This document shows positions 1-6,930 of a stretch of DNA of 26,397 nucleotides, one piece after another; position 1 is the first letter of the stretch; each line of letters opens with the position of its first letter. Source of the stretch: Pseudomonadota bacterium (lineage in GTDB: Bacteria; Desulfobacterota; Desulfovibrionia; Desulfovibrionales; Desulfovibrionaceae); assembly GCA_023390395.1 (NCBI GenBank), contig JAEWCY010000071.1:1-26397 (forward strand), read 5' to 3'. A program made the position numbers and the translations under genes. A model generated the notes under the pieces. That model ran no database searches, had not been told where the DNA came from, and saw only the letters and a program-made list of their open reading frames with translations.

Positions 1-2
1 CT

Positions 3-1253
3 TCCACGCCGACCGCCGCGCCCGCGCCGCCGCCGGCCGCCCCGGCTCCCGGCGCGAGCGCGCCGGCCGAAGCCAAAAAGCCCCAGGCCGCCAAGAAGGA
101 GGCCATGCAGAGCCTGCGGGTGGACGCGGCCAAGCTCGACGATCTGGTCAACCTGGTGGGCGAGCTGGTCATCGCCCAGGCCCGGCTCACCCAGCTGGCC
201 TCGGGCCTGGCCCATCCGGCGCTGACCAGCGTGGCCGAGGAGATCGAGCGGCTGTCCAACGAGCTGCGCGACAACACGCTCGGCATCCGCATGCTGCCCA
301 TCGGCACCACCTTCAGCCGCTTCCGCCGCCTGGTGCGCGATCTGTCCGCCGAGATGCGCAAGTCCATCGAACTCGTGACCGAGGGCGGCGAAACGGAACT
401 CGACAAGACCGTCATCGAGCAGCTCAACGATCCCCTGGTGCATCTGCTGCGCAACAGCATCGACCACGGCATCGAGCCGCCGGGCGAACGGCTGGCCGCC
501 GGCAAGCCCGAAACCGGCGCCATCGTCCTTTCCGCCGAGCACGCCGGCGGCGAGGTGGTGCTGTCCATCACCGACGACGGCCGGGGCATGAACCCGGACC
601 GCATCCGGGCCAAGGCCGAGGAGAAGGGGCTCATCTCGCCCGAAGCGCGCCTCACCGAAAGCGAGATCTACAACCTCGTCTTCCTGCCGGGCTTTTCCAC
701 GGCCGAGAAGATCACCAACGTCTCGGGCCGGGGCGTGGGCATGGACGTGGTCAAGCGCAGCATGGACGCGCTGCGCGGCAAGATCGACATCCAGAGCACG
801 TTCGGCAAGGGCTCGCGCATCACCATCAAGCTGCCGCTCACGCTCGCCATCATCGACGGCCTGCAGATAAAAGCCGGCGACGACCAGTACATCATCCCCC
901 TGTCCCTGGTGGAGGAATGCGTGGAGCTGCCCCGGGACCAGGGCCAGGCGCGGGGCCGCACCATCCACCTGCGCGGGGAGATCGTGCCCTACATCCGGCT
1001 GCGCGAGGCCTTCGAGCTGGCGGGCGAGCCCCCGGCCATCGAGCAGATCGTGGTCACCCGCTTCGAGGGCGAACGGGCCGGCATCGCCGTGGACCAGGTC
1101 ATGGGGCAGCAGCAGACGGTCATCAAGAGCCTCGGCAGCTACATCGGCTCCGTGGCCGGCATTTCCGGGGCCACCATCAACGGCGACGGCACCATGTCCC
1201 TGATCCTGGACGTGCCGACCCTGGTCGCGGCCGTGCGGCGGGCGGCGGCCTGA
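3..1253 (+). CDS. cheA: Chemotaxis histidine kinase CheA (3' part; 5' end outside window)
   Basis: CheA is the cytoplasmic kinase of the chemoreceptor array; it autophosphorylates and passes phosphate to CheY and CheB. The frame is open from base 3, so the start lies upstream and the P1 phosphotransfer and P2 domains are not seen. Bases 3-104 encode an Ala/Pro-rich linker. From the Met at 105 (numbered 1 here) comes the P3 dimerisation helix pair (about 1-65), then the P4 ATPase with N-box HLLRNSIDHGIE (about 113-124), G1 DDGRGM (157-162), F-box FLPGFST (193-199) and G2 GRGVGM (208-213). A CheW-like P5 domain fills about 250-380. All ATP-binding boxes look intact, so an active kinase is expected. 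Which chemotaxis cluster it belongs to cannot be judged from this side; the next gene, fur, has its own promoter. Confidence 0.97.
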   Translation, partial: STPTAAPAPPPAAPAPGASAPAEAKKPQAAKKEAMQSLRVDAAKLDDLVNLVGELVIAQARLTQLASGLAHPALTSVAEEIERLSNELRDNTLGIRMLPIGTTFSRFRRLVRDLSAEMRKSIELVTEGGETELDKTVIEQLNDPLVHLLRNSIDHGIEPPGERLAAGKPETGAIVLSAEHAGGEVVLSITDDGRGMNPDRIRAKAEEKGLISPEARLTESEIYNLVFLPGFSTAEKITNVSGRGVGMDVVKRSMDALRGKIDIQSTFGKGSRITIKLPLTLAIIDGLQIKAGDDQYIIPLSLVEECVELPRDQGQARGRTIHLRGEIVPYIRLREAFELAGEPPAIEQIVVTRFEGERAGIAVDQVMGQQQTVIKSLGSYIGSVAGISGATINGDGTMSLILDVPTLVAAVRRAAA

Positions 1254-1294
1254 GGCGGCCTCGCCGAGGCGTCGGCCCGATCGGGCGGGCCGCA

Positions 1295-1323
1295 TTGACC
1301 GGGGCCCGCCGGGTGGCTATTAT
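1295..1323 (+). promoter_or_regulatory. Sigma-70-type promoter for fur
   Basis: TTGACC at 1295-1300 and TATTAT at 1318-1323 are separated by 17 bases, close to the housekeeping consensus. They sit in an A/T-rich island (1318-1335) just before the ribosome site AGGA at 1341-1344. Such an island at a fur promoter could hold an autoregulatory operator, but I do not see a convincing 19-bp Fur box. Confidence 0.65.
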
Positions 1324-1350
1324 GGACAATTATTTGCGACAGGATATTCC

Positions 1351-1800
1351 ATGAGCAAGGACCCCAGCGCCATTTTCTCGGACTTCGTGGCCCGCAAGAA
1401 GCTCAAGATGACCCCCCAGCGCCGCCGCATCCTGGAGGTCTTCCTGAGCGAGGAGGGGCACGTCACGTCCGAGGAGCTCTACCAGAAGGTCAAGCAGGTC
1501 TACGACACCATCGGTCAGGCCACGGTCTACCGCACGCTCAAGCTCCTGGCCGACTCCGGCCTGGCCAAGGCCGTGGAGTTCGGCGACGGGGCCCTGCGCT
1601 ACGAGATCCTCTACGGCCAGAGCCACCACGACCACCTGATCTGCGAGTCCTGCGGCGTCAACGTGGAGGTGGTGGACCCCTCCATCGAGCGCCTCCAGGA
1701 GGAGGTGGCCAGGCGCCACGGCTTCCGCCTGACCGCCCACAAGCTCTACCTCTACGGCATCTGCCCGGACTGCCAGAAGAAGGCCGCCGGCAAGGGCTGA
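1351..1800 (+). CDS. fur: Fur-family metal-responsive transcriptional repressor
   Basis: A 149-aa Fur-family regulator, which would bind DNA as a metal-loaded dimer and repress metal-uptake or stress genes. The N-terminal winged helix includes the recognition-helix block ATVYRTLKLL. The dimerisation domain carries the metal-binding run SHHDHLICESCG and a distal LYLYGICPDC. The two CxxC pairs would form a structural Zn(Cys)4 site. The segment from HHDHLIC through LTAHKLYLYG follows the Fur pattern more closely than PerR or Zur, so Fur is favoured, but the metal cannot be read from sequence alone. The start at 1351 has AGGA six bases upstream. The channel gene that follows begins 9 bases after the stop and in the same frame, so the two probably form one operon. 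Confidence 0.9.
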   Translation: MSKDPSAIFSDFVARKKLKMTPQRRRILEVFLSEEGHVTSEELYQKVKQVYDTIGQATVYRTLKLLADSGLAKAVEFGDGALRYEILYGQSHHDHLICESCGVNVEVVDPSIERLQEEVARRHGFRLTAHKLYLYGICPDCQKKAAGKG

Positions 1801-1809
1801 CGCGCCGGC

Positions 1810-2601
1810 ATGCCCCGCCTGCTCCTTCTGCCCGGGGCCGACGGCGACGGCCATCCCGCGGTCAGGGCCGTGGCCGCCTGGCGGCACACCATCGCCCTGG
1901 GCCTGATCCTGGCCGCCCATCTGCTGCTGGTGTTCCTGGTGGAGGGGCGGGCGGCGCTCTTCGGCCCCATGGTCCTTCTGGTCATGTACCTGGCCGGCTT
2001 CCTGCTCCTGGGCGAGCGCAGCGGCTTTTCCCTGTGCATCCTGGCCGTGGGCGTCGTGGCCTTGGCGGCCTGCGCCGCCAGCGTCTTCCTGGGGGGCCAG
2101 CCCCTGGCCTATCTGGCCCTGTCCCTGCACAGCCTCTTCGAACTGCTGCTCATCGCCTTCATGCTGGCCTGGCTCTTCCGCCAGCGGCACATGCCCTTCG
2201 ACAACATCATGGCCGGCATCATCGTGTTCCTGTTCATGGCCGGGCTGTGGGCCCAGCTCTACGCCATGGTCACCCTGGCCTCGCCGGGCGCGGTGCGCGG
2301 CCCCGACGGCGGGCTCGGCCCGCATCCGTCCCTGACGCTGTACTACTTCAGCATCGTCACCCTGACCACGGCCGGCTTCGGCGACGTGACCCCGATCTCG
2401 GACCTGGCCCGGATGCTGACCGCCTACGAGGCGCTGGTGGGGCAGGTCTACCTGGTGGTCTTCATCGCCCTGCTCATGGGGCGCCATTTCGCGGTCCACG
2501 CCGCCCCGCCGTCCGACGCCGTCCCCACCGCCCCGCCGGCGAAAATTCCCGCGACCGAAACGCCGTCCGTCCGTCCCCCCGAGACCGGCTCGCGTCCCTA
2601 G
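1810..2601 (+). CDS. Potassium-channel-like membrane protein (ion channel pore family)
   Basis: A 263-aa inner-membrane protein with about six hydrophobic segments (roughly residues 23-45, 49-67, 71-92, 97-122, 132-156 and 206-226) and a re-entrant pore loop before the last one. The filter reads TTAGFGD (186-192), the form typical of bacterial K+ channels of the Ion_trans_2 type. There is no arginine-rich voltage sensor and no C-terminal RCK/TrkA domain; the tail after the last helix is a short Pro/Ala-rich stretch. The start at 1810 has only a weak, distant AAGGG, so translation is probably coupled to fur, whose stop lies three codons upstream in the same frame. K+ conduction is inferred from the filter; gating is unknown. 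Confidence 0.82.
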   Translation: MPRLLLLPGADGDGHPAVRAVAAWRHTIALGLILAAHLLLVFLVEGRAALFGPMVLLVMYLAGFLLLGERSGFSLCILAVGVVALAACAASVFLGGQPLAYLALSLHSLFELLLIAFMLAWLFRQRHMPFDNIMAGIIVFLFMAGLWAQLYAMVTLASPGAVRGPDGGLGPHPSLTLYYFSIVTLTTAGFGDVTPISDLARMLTAYEALVGQVYLVVFIALLMGRHFAVHAAPPSDAVPTAPPAKIPATETPSVRPPETGSRP

Positions 2602-2618
2602 CCCCCCTTGCGGGAGGT

Positions 2619-2678
2619 CCAGGAGGGGGTGACCCCCTCCTGGCCGCCGGAGGCGTCTCCCCATCTCCCCATCTCCCC
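2619..2678 (-). repeat. 3' hairpin repeat, copy A (after the SulP gene)
   Basis: Reading along the minus strand from the SulP stop there is a purine-rich run (GGGGAGAT repeated), the core GCCTCCGGCGGCC (2642-2654) and a long hairpin (2619-2643) with arms CCAGGAGGGGGT and ACCCCCTCCTGG. No T-tract follows. Copies B (7939-7996) and C (24160-24207) share the order and core. It could act as a terminator for both the channel gene and the SulP gene, or as a 3' mRNA-stabilising element. Confidence 0.75.
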
Positions 2679-4484
2679 CTACGCCGCAGCCGCGCCGCCG
2701 GGCCTGGTCGCGCATTCGGCGAACACCCGCTCCCGGCAGCAGGCGCAGCGCTCGGGGTCCAGGCGCGAGACGATGCCGGTGATGGCCGAGCCCTTGCCCC
2801 GGAAGACGTTTTGCGCGCCGATGCGCGAGAGGCAGCCGCCGCGCGTGAGCAGTTCCATGACCTCGGACTTGAGCGAGCAGAAGAAGATCTCCCGGCCGGA
2901 AAGGCGCATGGACCCGGCCTCGTGGAAGAGCATGTGGCAGCCGCCGGCGTCGATGAAGTTGATGCCCGAGCCGACGATGAGGATGTGGCACTGTTCGGGG
3001 CTCGCGGCCGCGATGCGGTGGAGCTCCTCGGCGATGTGGTTGACCGCGCCGAAGAAGATCGAGCCGTCCAGGCGCAGGATCTTGAGCTGGGGGCATTCGG
3101 GCAGGGGCCGGCGGCGCACGTTGACCAGGGCCCGGTGGGACGAGTTCGGGTCCGGGGCCAGGGTGATGAAGTGGGGGTGGCTGGTGCGGCGCAGGTAGAG
3201 CAGAAGCGACAGCATGACCCCGGCGTAGAGCGCGAATTCCAGGCCGACGAAGAGCGTGGCCAGGAAGGTCGTGGCCAGGATGCCGGCCTCGGCCCTGTCC
3301 GTGGTGGCGATGTGGCGGATGCCCCGGAAGTTGACCAGGTTGGCCGCCACCAGCACGATCACCCCGGCCATGGCCGCGATGGGCAGGTAGGCCGTGGCCG
3401 GGGCGATGCAAAGCAGCACCAGGGCCAGGAACACGGCGGAAAAGACCGCCGCCAGGGGGGTTTTGGCTCCGGCCTCGAAGTTGACGCCCGTGCGCGTGAA
3501 CGAGCCCGACGAGGCGTAGCCCGAAAAGAAGCCGCCCAGGATGTTGGCCAGGCCCTGGCCGATGAACTCCTGGCTGTTGTCGATGCGTTGCTCCGAGCGC
3601 ACGGCCACGGCCCGGGCGATGGACACGGCCTCGGCCAGGCCCAGCATGGCCACGGCCAGGGCCCCGGGGAAAAGCGTCCGGAAGGTGTCCAGGTCGAGTT
3701 CCGGCAGGGACAGGGGCGGCAGGCTGGCCGGCAGCGCCCCCACGAGCTTGGCCCCGTGGGCCGCGCCGTCGAGGAGCTGGCAGACGCCGCCGCCGCCGAT
3801 GAGGGCCAGAAGCAGGGCCGGGGCCTTGGGCGAGAGCCGGCGGATGCCGAGGGCCAGAAGGAGCGTGGCCGCGGCGATGGCCGCCACCCGCCAGTTGACG
3901 GCTGGGAGCTGGCGCAAAAAGGCCAGCCACGTCTCCAGGAAGTCGCCGCCGCGCGGCAGCGTCACCCCGAAGAAATGCCCGAGCTGGCTCGTGACGATCA
4001 GGATGGCCGCTCCGGCCGTGAATCCCGTGACCACGGAGTGGGAGACGAAATTGACGAGCCCGCCCATCCTGGCGATGCCCAGGCCCAACTGGGCCAGCCC
4101 GGTCAGCACCGTCAGGGCCAGCACCAGCCGGATGTATTCCGGCGAGCCCGGTACGGAAAGCGTGCTGACCGTGGCGTAGACCACCAGCGAAATGGCCGTG
4201 GTCGGCCCGGAGATGAGGTGGTGGGAGGAGCCGAAGAGCGCCGCGGCCACCACCGGGATCATGGCCGCGTACAGGCCGTAGACCGGCGGCAGACCGGCGA
4301 TGGCGGCGAAGGCCACGCCTTGGGGCAGCACGATCACCGCGCCCGTGAGCCCGGCCCACAGGTCGGCCTTGAGGGTGCGGCGGTTGACCATGGGCCACCA
4401 GGCGAGAAACGGCAGCAGCCGGGGCACGACGTCGCGGACGCGGTCCAGGCTGCTTCGCGGGCGGGGAAGGTCGCATTGCTCCAT
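2679..4484 (-). CDS. SulP-family inorganic anion transporter with STAS domain
   Basis: A 601-aa SLC26/SulP permease, an inner-membrane carrier for sulfate, bicarbonate or related anions. The N-terminal part carries the SulP blocks, including LPQGVAFAAIAGLPPVYGLY and SGPTTAISLVV, and 10 or more hydrophobic segments to about residue 430. The C-terminal STAS domain (about 445-565) contains DGSIFFGAVNHI and GINFIDAGGCHML. After it is a short cysteine-rich tail with CACC and a further Cys (about 578-590). The start at 4484 is preceded by GGAG at a 6-base distance; the frame stays open further upstream but that part does not look like protein. A promoter-like pair lies 32-60 bases upstream. In a sulfate reducer sulfate is an obvious substrate, but the sequence does not settle it. 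Confidence 0.92.
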   Translation of the reverse strand: MEQCDLPRPRSSLDRVRDVVPRLLPFLAWWPMVNRRTLKADLWAGLTGAVIVLPQGVAFAAIAGLPPVYGLYAAMIPVVAAALFGSSHHLISGPTTAISLVVYATVSTLSVPGSPEYIRLVLALTVLTGLAQLGLGIARMGGLVNFVSHSVVTGFTAGAAILIVTSQLGHFFGVTLPRGGDFLETWLAFLRQLPAVNWRVAAIAAATLLLALGIRRLSPKAPALLLALIGGGGVCQLLDGAAHGAKLVGALPASLPPLSLPELDLDTFRTLFPGALAVAMLGLAEAVSIARAVAVRSEQRIDNSQEFIGQGLANILGGFFSGYASSGSFTRTGVNFEAGAKTPLAAVFSAVFLALVLLCIAPATAYLPIAAMAGVIVLVAANLVNFRGIRHIATTDRAEAGILATTFLATLFVGLEFALYAGVMLSLLLYLRRTSHPHFITLAPDPNSSHRALVNVRRRPLPECPQLKILRLDGSIFFGAVNHIAEELHRIAAASPEQCHILIVGSGINFIDAGGCHMLFHEAGSMRLSGREIFFCSLKSEVMELLTRGGCLSRIGAQNVFRGKGSAITGIVSRLDPERCACCRERVFAECATRPGGAAAA

Positions 4485-4515
4485 GGCGTGCTCCGGAAAA
4501 AAACGGCGATGCTCC

Positions 4516-4543
4516 AGCATACCTCCCCGGCCCGGCCGGTCAA
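4516..4543 (-). promoter_or_regulatory. Candidate sigma-70 promoter for the SulP gene
   Basis: On the minus strand TTGACC (4543-4538) is followed after 16 bases by TATGCT (4521-4516), about 30 bases before the start codon region. Spacing and -35 are good and the -10 is moderate. Confidence 0.5.
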
Positions 4544-4679
4544 GCCGGTCCCCGGCCCCGCCGCGCAATCGCCGCTGGCCACCGGAGCCGTTTGGGCCTA
4601 TGCCGAGAAGGGCCGGACAAGGGGAATCGGCTTTGTCGACGCCATGTCCCGCCAGCCCTTGATGGAGGGAGAAGAACGC

Positions 4680-5339
4680 ATGCCTGACGCCGTTCTGGTC
4701 AGCGATTTCGACGGCACCATGACCGCCGAGGATTTCTATTCCCTGGCGGCGGCGCGTCTGCTGCCGCCGGACGCGCTCGCCCCGTGGAACGAATACCGGG
4801 CCGGCCGGATGACCCATTTCGCCGCCCTGCGCACCATCTTTTCGCGCATCCGCGCCCCGGAGGCCGAGGTGCTGGCCGTGGTCGCGGACATGGGCCTGGA
4901 CCCGGGCCTGGCCGCCTCTCTCGCCCGGCTGCGCGCCGCCGGCTGGGAGGTGGTGGTGGCCTCGGCCGGCTGCGACTGGTACATCCGCCGGCTCCTCGAC
5001 GCCGCCGGCGTGCGCCTGGAGGTGCACGCCAACCCCGGCGTCTACCGTCCGGGCGGGCCGCTGGTCATGGACGCGCCGCCGCCTTCGCCGTTCACCTGCG
5101 ACGAGACGGGCGTGGACAAGGCGGCCGTGGTGCGCGACGCCCTGTCGCGGGCGGGCACGGTGGCCTTCGCCGGCGACGGGTTCGCCGACCTGCCGGCGGC
5201 GCTGCTCGTGCCGGCCGGGCGGCGCTTCGCCCGGGGCGACTTGGCCGGGGCGCTCGGCGGGCGCGGCCAGGGCTTCCGCCCCTTCGCCGTGTGGTCGGAC
5301 GTCGCGGCCATGCTCCTGGAGGAAGGAGGGACATCATGA
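4680..5339 (+). CDS. HAD-superfamily phosphatase (HAD-IB, phosphoserine phosphatase/MtnX-like)
   Basis: A 219-aa cytoplasmic phosphohydrolase. The HAD motifs are in order: motif I DFDGT with nucleophile Asp9 and acid/base Asp11, motif II Ser95 in VVASAG, the conserved Lys147 in GVDKAAV, and motif III GDGFAD with Asp166 and Asp170. The alpha-helical cap between motifs I and II (about 18-85) fits the HAD-IB/C1 class. The start at 4680 is chosen because the fold begins at once and GGAGG stands 11 bases upstream; the frame is open further up without protein-like sequence. The stop overlaps the next start as ATGA, so it is cotranscribed and probably translationally coupled with the dehydrogenase. 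The substrate is unknown; the partner suggests a small sugar- or glycerol-phosphate. Confidence 0.87.
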   Translation: MPDAVLVSDFDGTMTAEDFYSLAAARLLPPDALAPWNEYRAGRMTHFAALRTIFSRIRAPEAEVLAVVADMGLDPGLAASLARLRAAGWEVVVASAGCDWYIRRLLDAAGVRLEVHANPGVYRPGGPLVMDAPPPSPFTCDETGVDKAAVVRDALSRAGTVAFAGDGFADLPAALLVPAGRRFARGDLAGALGGRGQGFRPFAVWSDVAAMLLEEGGTS

Positions 5340-6379
5340 AGACCATTTCCGTGCCGGGGCTCGTGCGCATCAAGCCCGGGGCCATGGGGCGGCTCGGCGT
5401 CTACCTGCGCCGGGCGGGGCTCAAGCGCGTGCTGGTCCTGGCGAGCATGGGCCTGCCTCCGGCCGTGACCGAGGCGGCCCGGGCCGGGTTCGCGGCCGAG
5501 GGGATCGAGGCCGCCGCCTGGAGCGAGGTCACGGACAACCGTTTCGAGGACGCGGCCGCCGCCTTCGCGGCCCTGCCCAAAAAAATCGCCGCCGTGGTCG
5601 GCATCGGCGGCGGCAAGGCGCTGGACATGGCCAAGTACCTGGCCTTCCTGGCCAGGCGGCCCTATTTCGCCGCGCCCACGTCGCTGTCCAACGACGGCTT
5701 CTGCAGCCCCCAGTCGAGCCTGACCATGGCCGGGGCGCGCCGGTCCCTGGCCGCCGCCCTGCCCCAGGGCGTGGTCATCGACACGGACGTGTGCCTGGCC
5801 GCGCCGCGCCTTCTCTGGCTCTCCGGCGTCGGCGACCTGGCCTCCAAGCTCACGGCGGTCTTCGACTGGAAGCTGGCCTTCCACCACCGGGGCGAGGCCG
5901 TGGACGACCTGGCGGCGCTGCTCTCCGACGCCACGGTGCACCAGTTCATGGACGCCCCGCGCTTCGACCAAAAGGGCATGGAGCTCCTCGGCACGGCGCT
6001 CATGCTCAACGGCATCGCCATGGAGATCTGCGGCTCCTCGCGCCCGGCCAGCGGCTCGGAACACCTGATCTCCCACGCCCTGGACGCGTCCTCGGCCCGG
6101 CCCCGTCTCCACGGCCTGCAGGTCGGCACGGCCAGCTACCTCGTCAGCCGGCTCCAAGGCGGGGAGCAGACCGAGACCCTGGCCCGACTCTTCACGGAAA
6201 CGGGCTTTTTCGACGCCGTGCGCGCCGATCCTTTCTCCCGGGAGGAATGGCTCGCCGCCGTGCGCCTGGCGCCGACGGTCAAGGACGACTTCTTCACGGT
6301 GCTGTCGCTTCGCGACTGCCAGGGCGAGGTGCGGGCCATGCTCGACAACGACCCCCGCCTGGCCGGCTGCTTCGTCTGA
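5336..6379 (+). CDS. sn-Glycerol-1-phosphate dehydrogenase-like (iron-containing ADH family, EgsA/AraM type)
   Basis: A 347-aa NAD(P)-dependent dehydrogenase of the dehydroquinate-synthase/glycerol-dehydrogenase fold. The nucleotide-binding loop is GGGKALDMAKY (91-101). SNDGFCSPQSS (118-128), GVGDLASK with metal ligand Asp167, GSEHLISH with His243, and HGLQVG with His259 give the Asp/His/His metal site in the spacing of archaeal and AraM-type G1P dehydrogenases. That family reduces dihydroxyacetone phosphate to sn-glycerol-1-phosphate, the archaeal lipid backbone; bacterial members are fewer. The start at 5336 overlaps the phosphatase stop and follows GGAGG. The match is strong at family level, but related sugar-phosphate dehydrogenases share these motifs, so the substrate is tentative. 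Confidence 0.82.
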   Translation: MKTISVPGLVRIKPGAMGRLGVYLRRAGLKRVLVLASMGLPPAVTEAARAGFAAEGIEAAAWSEVTDNRFEDAAAAFAALPKKIAAVVGIGGGKALDMAKYLAFLARRPYFAAPTSLSNDGFCSPQSSLTMAGARRSLAAALPQGVVIDTDVCLAAPRLLWLSGVGDLASKLTAVFDWKLAFHHRGEAVDDLAALLSDATVHQFMDAPRFDQKGMELLGTALMLNGIAMEICGSSRPASGSEHLISHALDASSARPRLHGLQVGTASYLVSRLQGGEQTETLARLFTETGFFDAVRADPFSREEWLAAVRLAPTVKDDFFTVLSLRDCQGEVRAMLDNDPRLAGCFV

Positions 6380-6395
6380 GCCGCGCCCCTCCCCC

Positions 6396-6424
6396 TTGCC
6401 ATGGCGACGCGGGAGGGTTACATA
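6396..6424 (+). promoter_or_regulatory. Sigma-70-type promoter for the 124-aa protein gene
   Basis: TTGCCA (6396-6401) and TACATA (6419-6424) are 17 bases apart in an otherwise GC-rich gap. The predicted leader of about 100 bases contains a stable hairpin, CCCGGC-CTGT-GCCGGG, at 6456-6471. Confidence 0.6.
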
Positions 6425-6532
6425 TAAAGTCCTTTCCTCCATGGATGGAGCCGGTCCCGGCCTGTGCCGGGCCGCGAGGGCAGGCACGCTCGTGTCACCC
6501 CGTCGCGGCGCGTCTGCGCCCGGAGTCCGCCC

Positions 6533-6907
6533 ATGGCCGGCATCGCCGCCGCCAGTTCGGCCGCCTCGGCCTACCAGCGCGAAGCCTCGCGTCTGGCCGC
6601 GTGCGCGCCGCAGGTCGGCGGCAAGCGCATCACCCGCGACGCCACGGTCTCCCTCGGCCCCTTCTCCGTGCGCTACTCGGCCACGGATTACGAATTCGAC
6701 CTCACCGGCGCGACCGCCCAGACCTCCTTCAACGACGCCCTGGACGCGGCCGCCGCCGGCACGTTGCTGGCGGAATCGGGCGACGCGGCCCGGGCCGTGA
6801 CCGACGAAACGCCAAGCCCCCTGCGCCGTCGCCAGGCCCTGGCCGGCTACCAGGCCGCCGCCCGGCCGGTGTCGGCGGCGCGGTCCATGTTCTCGGCCAC
6901 GGCCTGA
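6533..6907 (+). CDS. Uncharacterised 124-aa protein
   Basis: I do not recognise this family. The start at 6533 has GGAG seven bases upstream, which favours it over an in-frame Met at 6464. The protein has an Ala-rich helical N-terminus, a central beta-like stretch around RDATVSLGPFSVRYSATDY (about 35-53), and an Ala-rich helical C-terminus containing RRRQALAGYQAAARPVSAAR. There is no signal peptide and no membrane segment, and the single Cys (about residue 24) suggests a cytoplasmic protein without a metal site. It has its own promoter, and its transcript converges on the 2-hydroxyacid dehydrogenase gene with 23 bases between the two stops. Good ribosome site, promoter and codon pattern support a real gene. 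Confidence 0.75.
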   Translation: MAGIAAASSAASAYQREASRLAACAPQVGGKRITRDATVSLGPFSVRYSATDYEFDLTGATAQTSFNDALDAAAAGTLLAESGDAARAVTDETPSPLRRRQALAGYQAAARPVSAARSMFSATA

Positions 6908-6930
6908 GACGAAACGGCCGGCCTTCCGCC

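Noticed and set aside
1318..1340. A Fur box at the fur promoter
   Set aside because: The island is A/T-rich but only loosely matches the NATWAT hexamer array and lacks clear dyad symmetry.
1330..4476. A very long minus-strand open frame (about 1,000 codons) spanning fur, the channel gene and the SulP gene
   Set aside because: It lies out of frame over clear genes on both strands and is Arg/Pro/Gly-rich; in very GC-rich DNA stop codons are rare and such shadows are expected.
2034..4679. Long plus-strand open frame running into the HAD phosphatase gene
   Set aside because: It covers the SulP gene antisense with low-complexity Gly/Arg/Gln sequence. Only the part from 4680 matches a protein family and has a suitable start.
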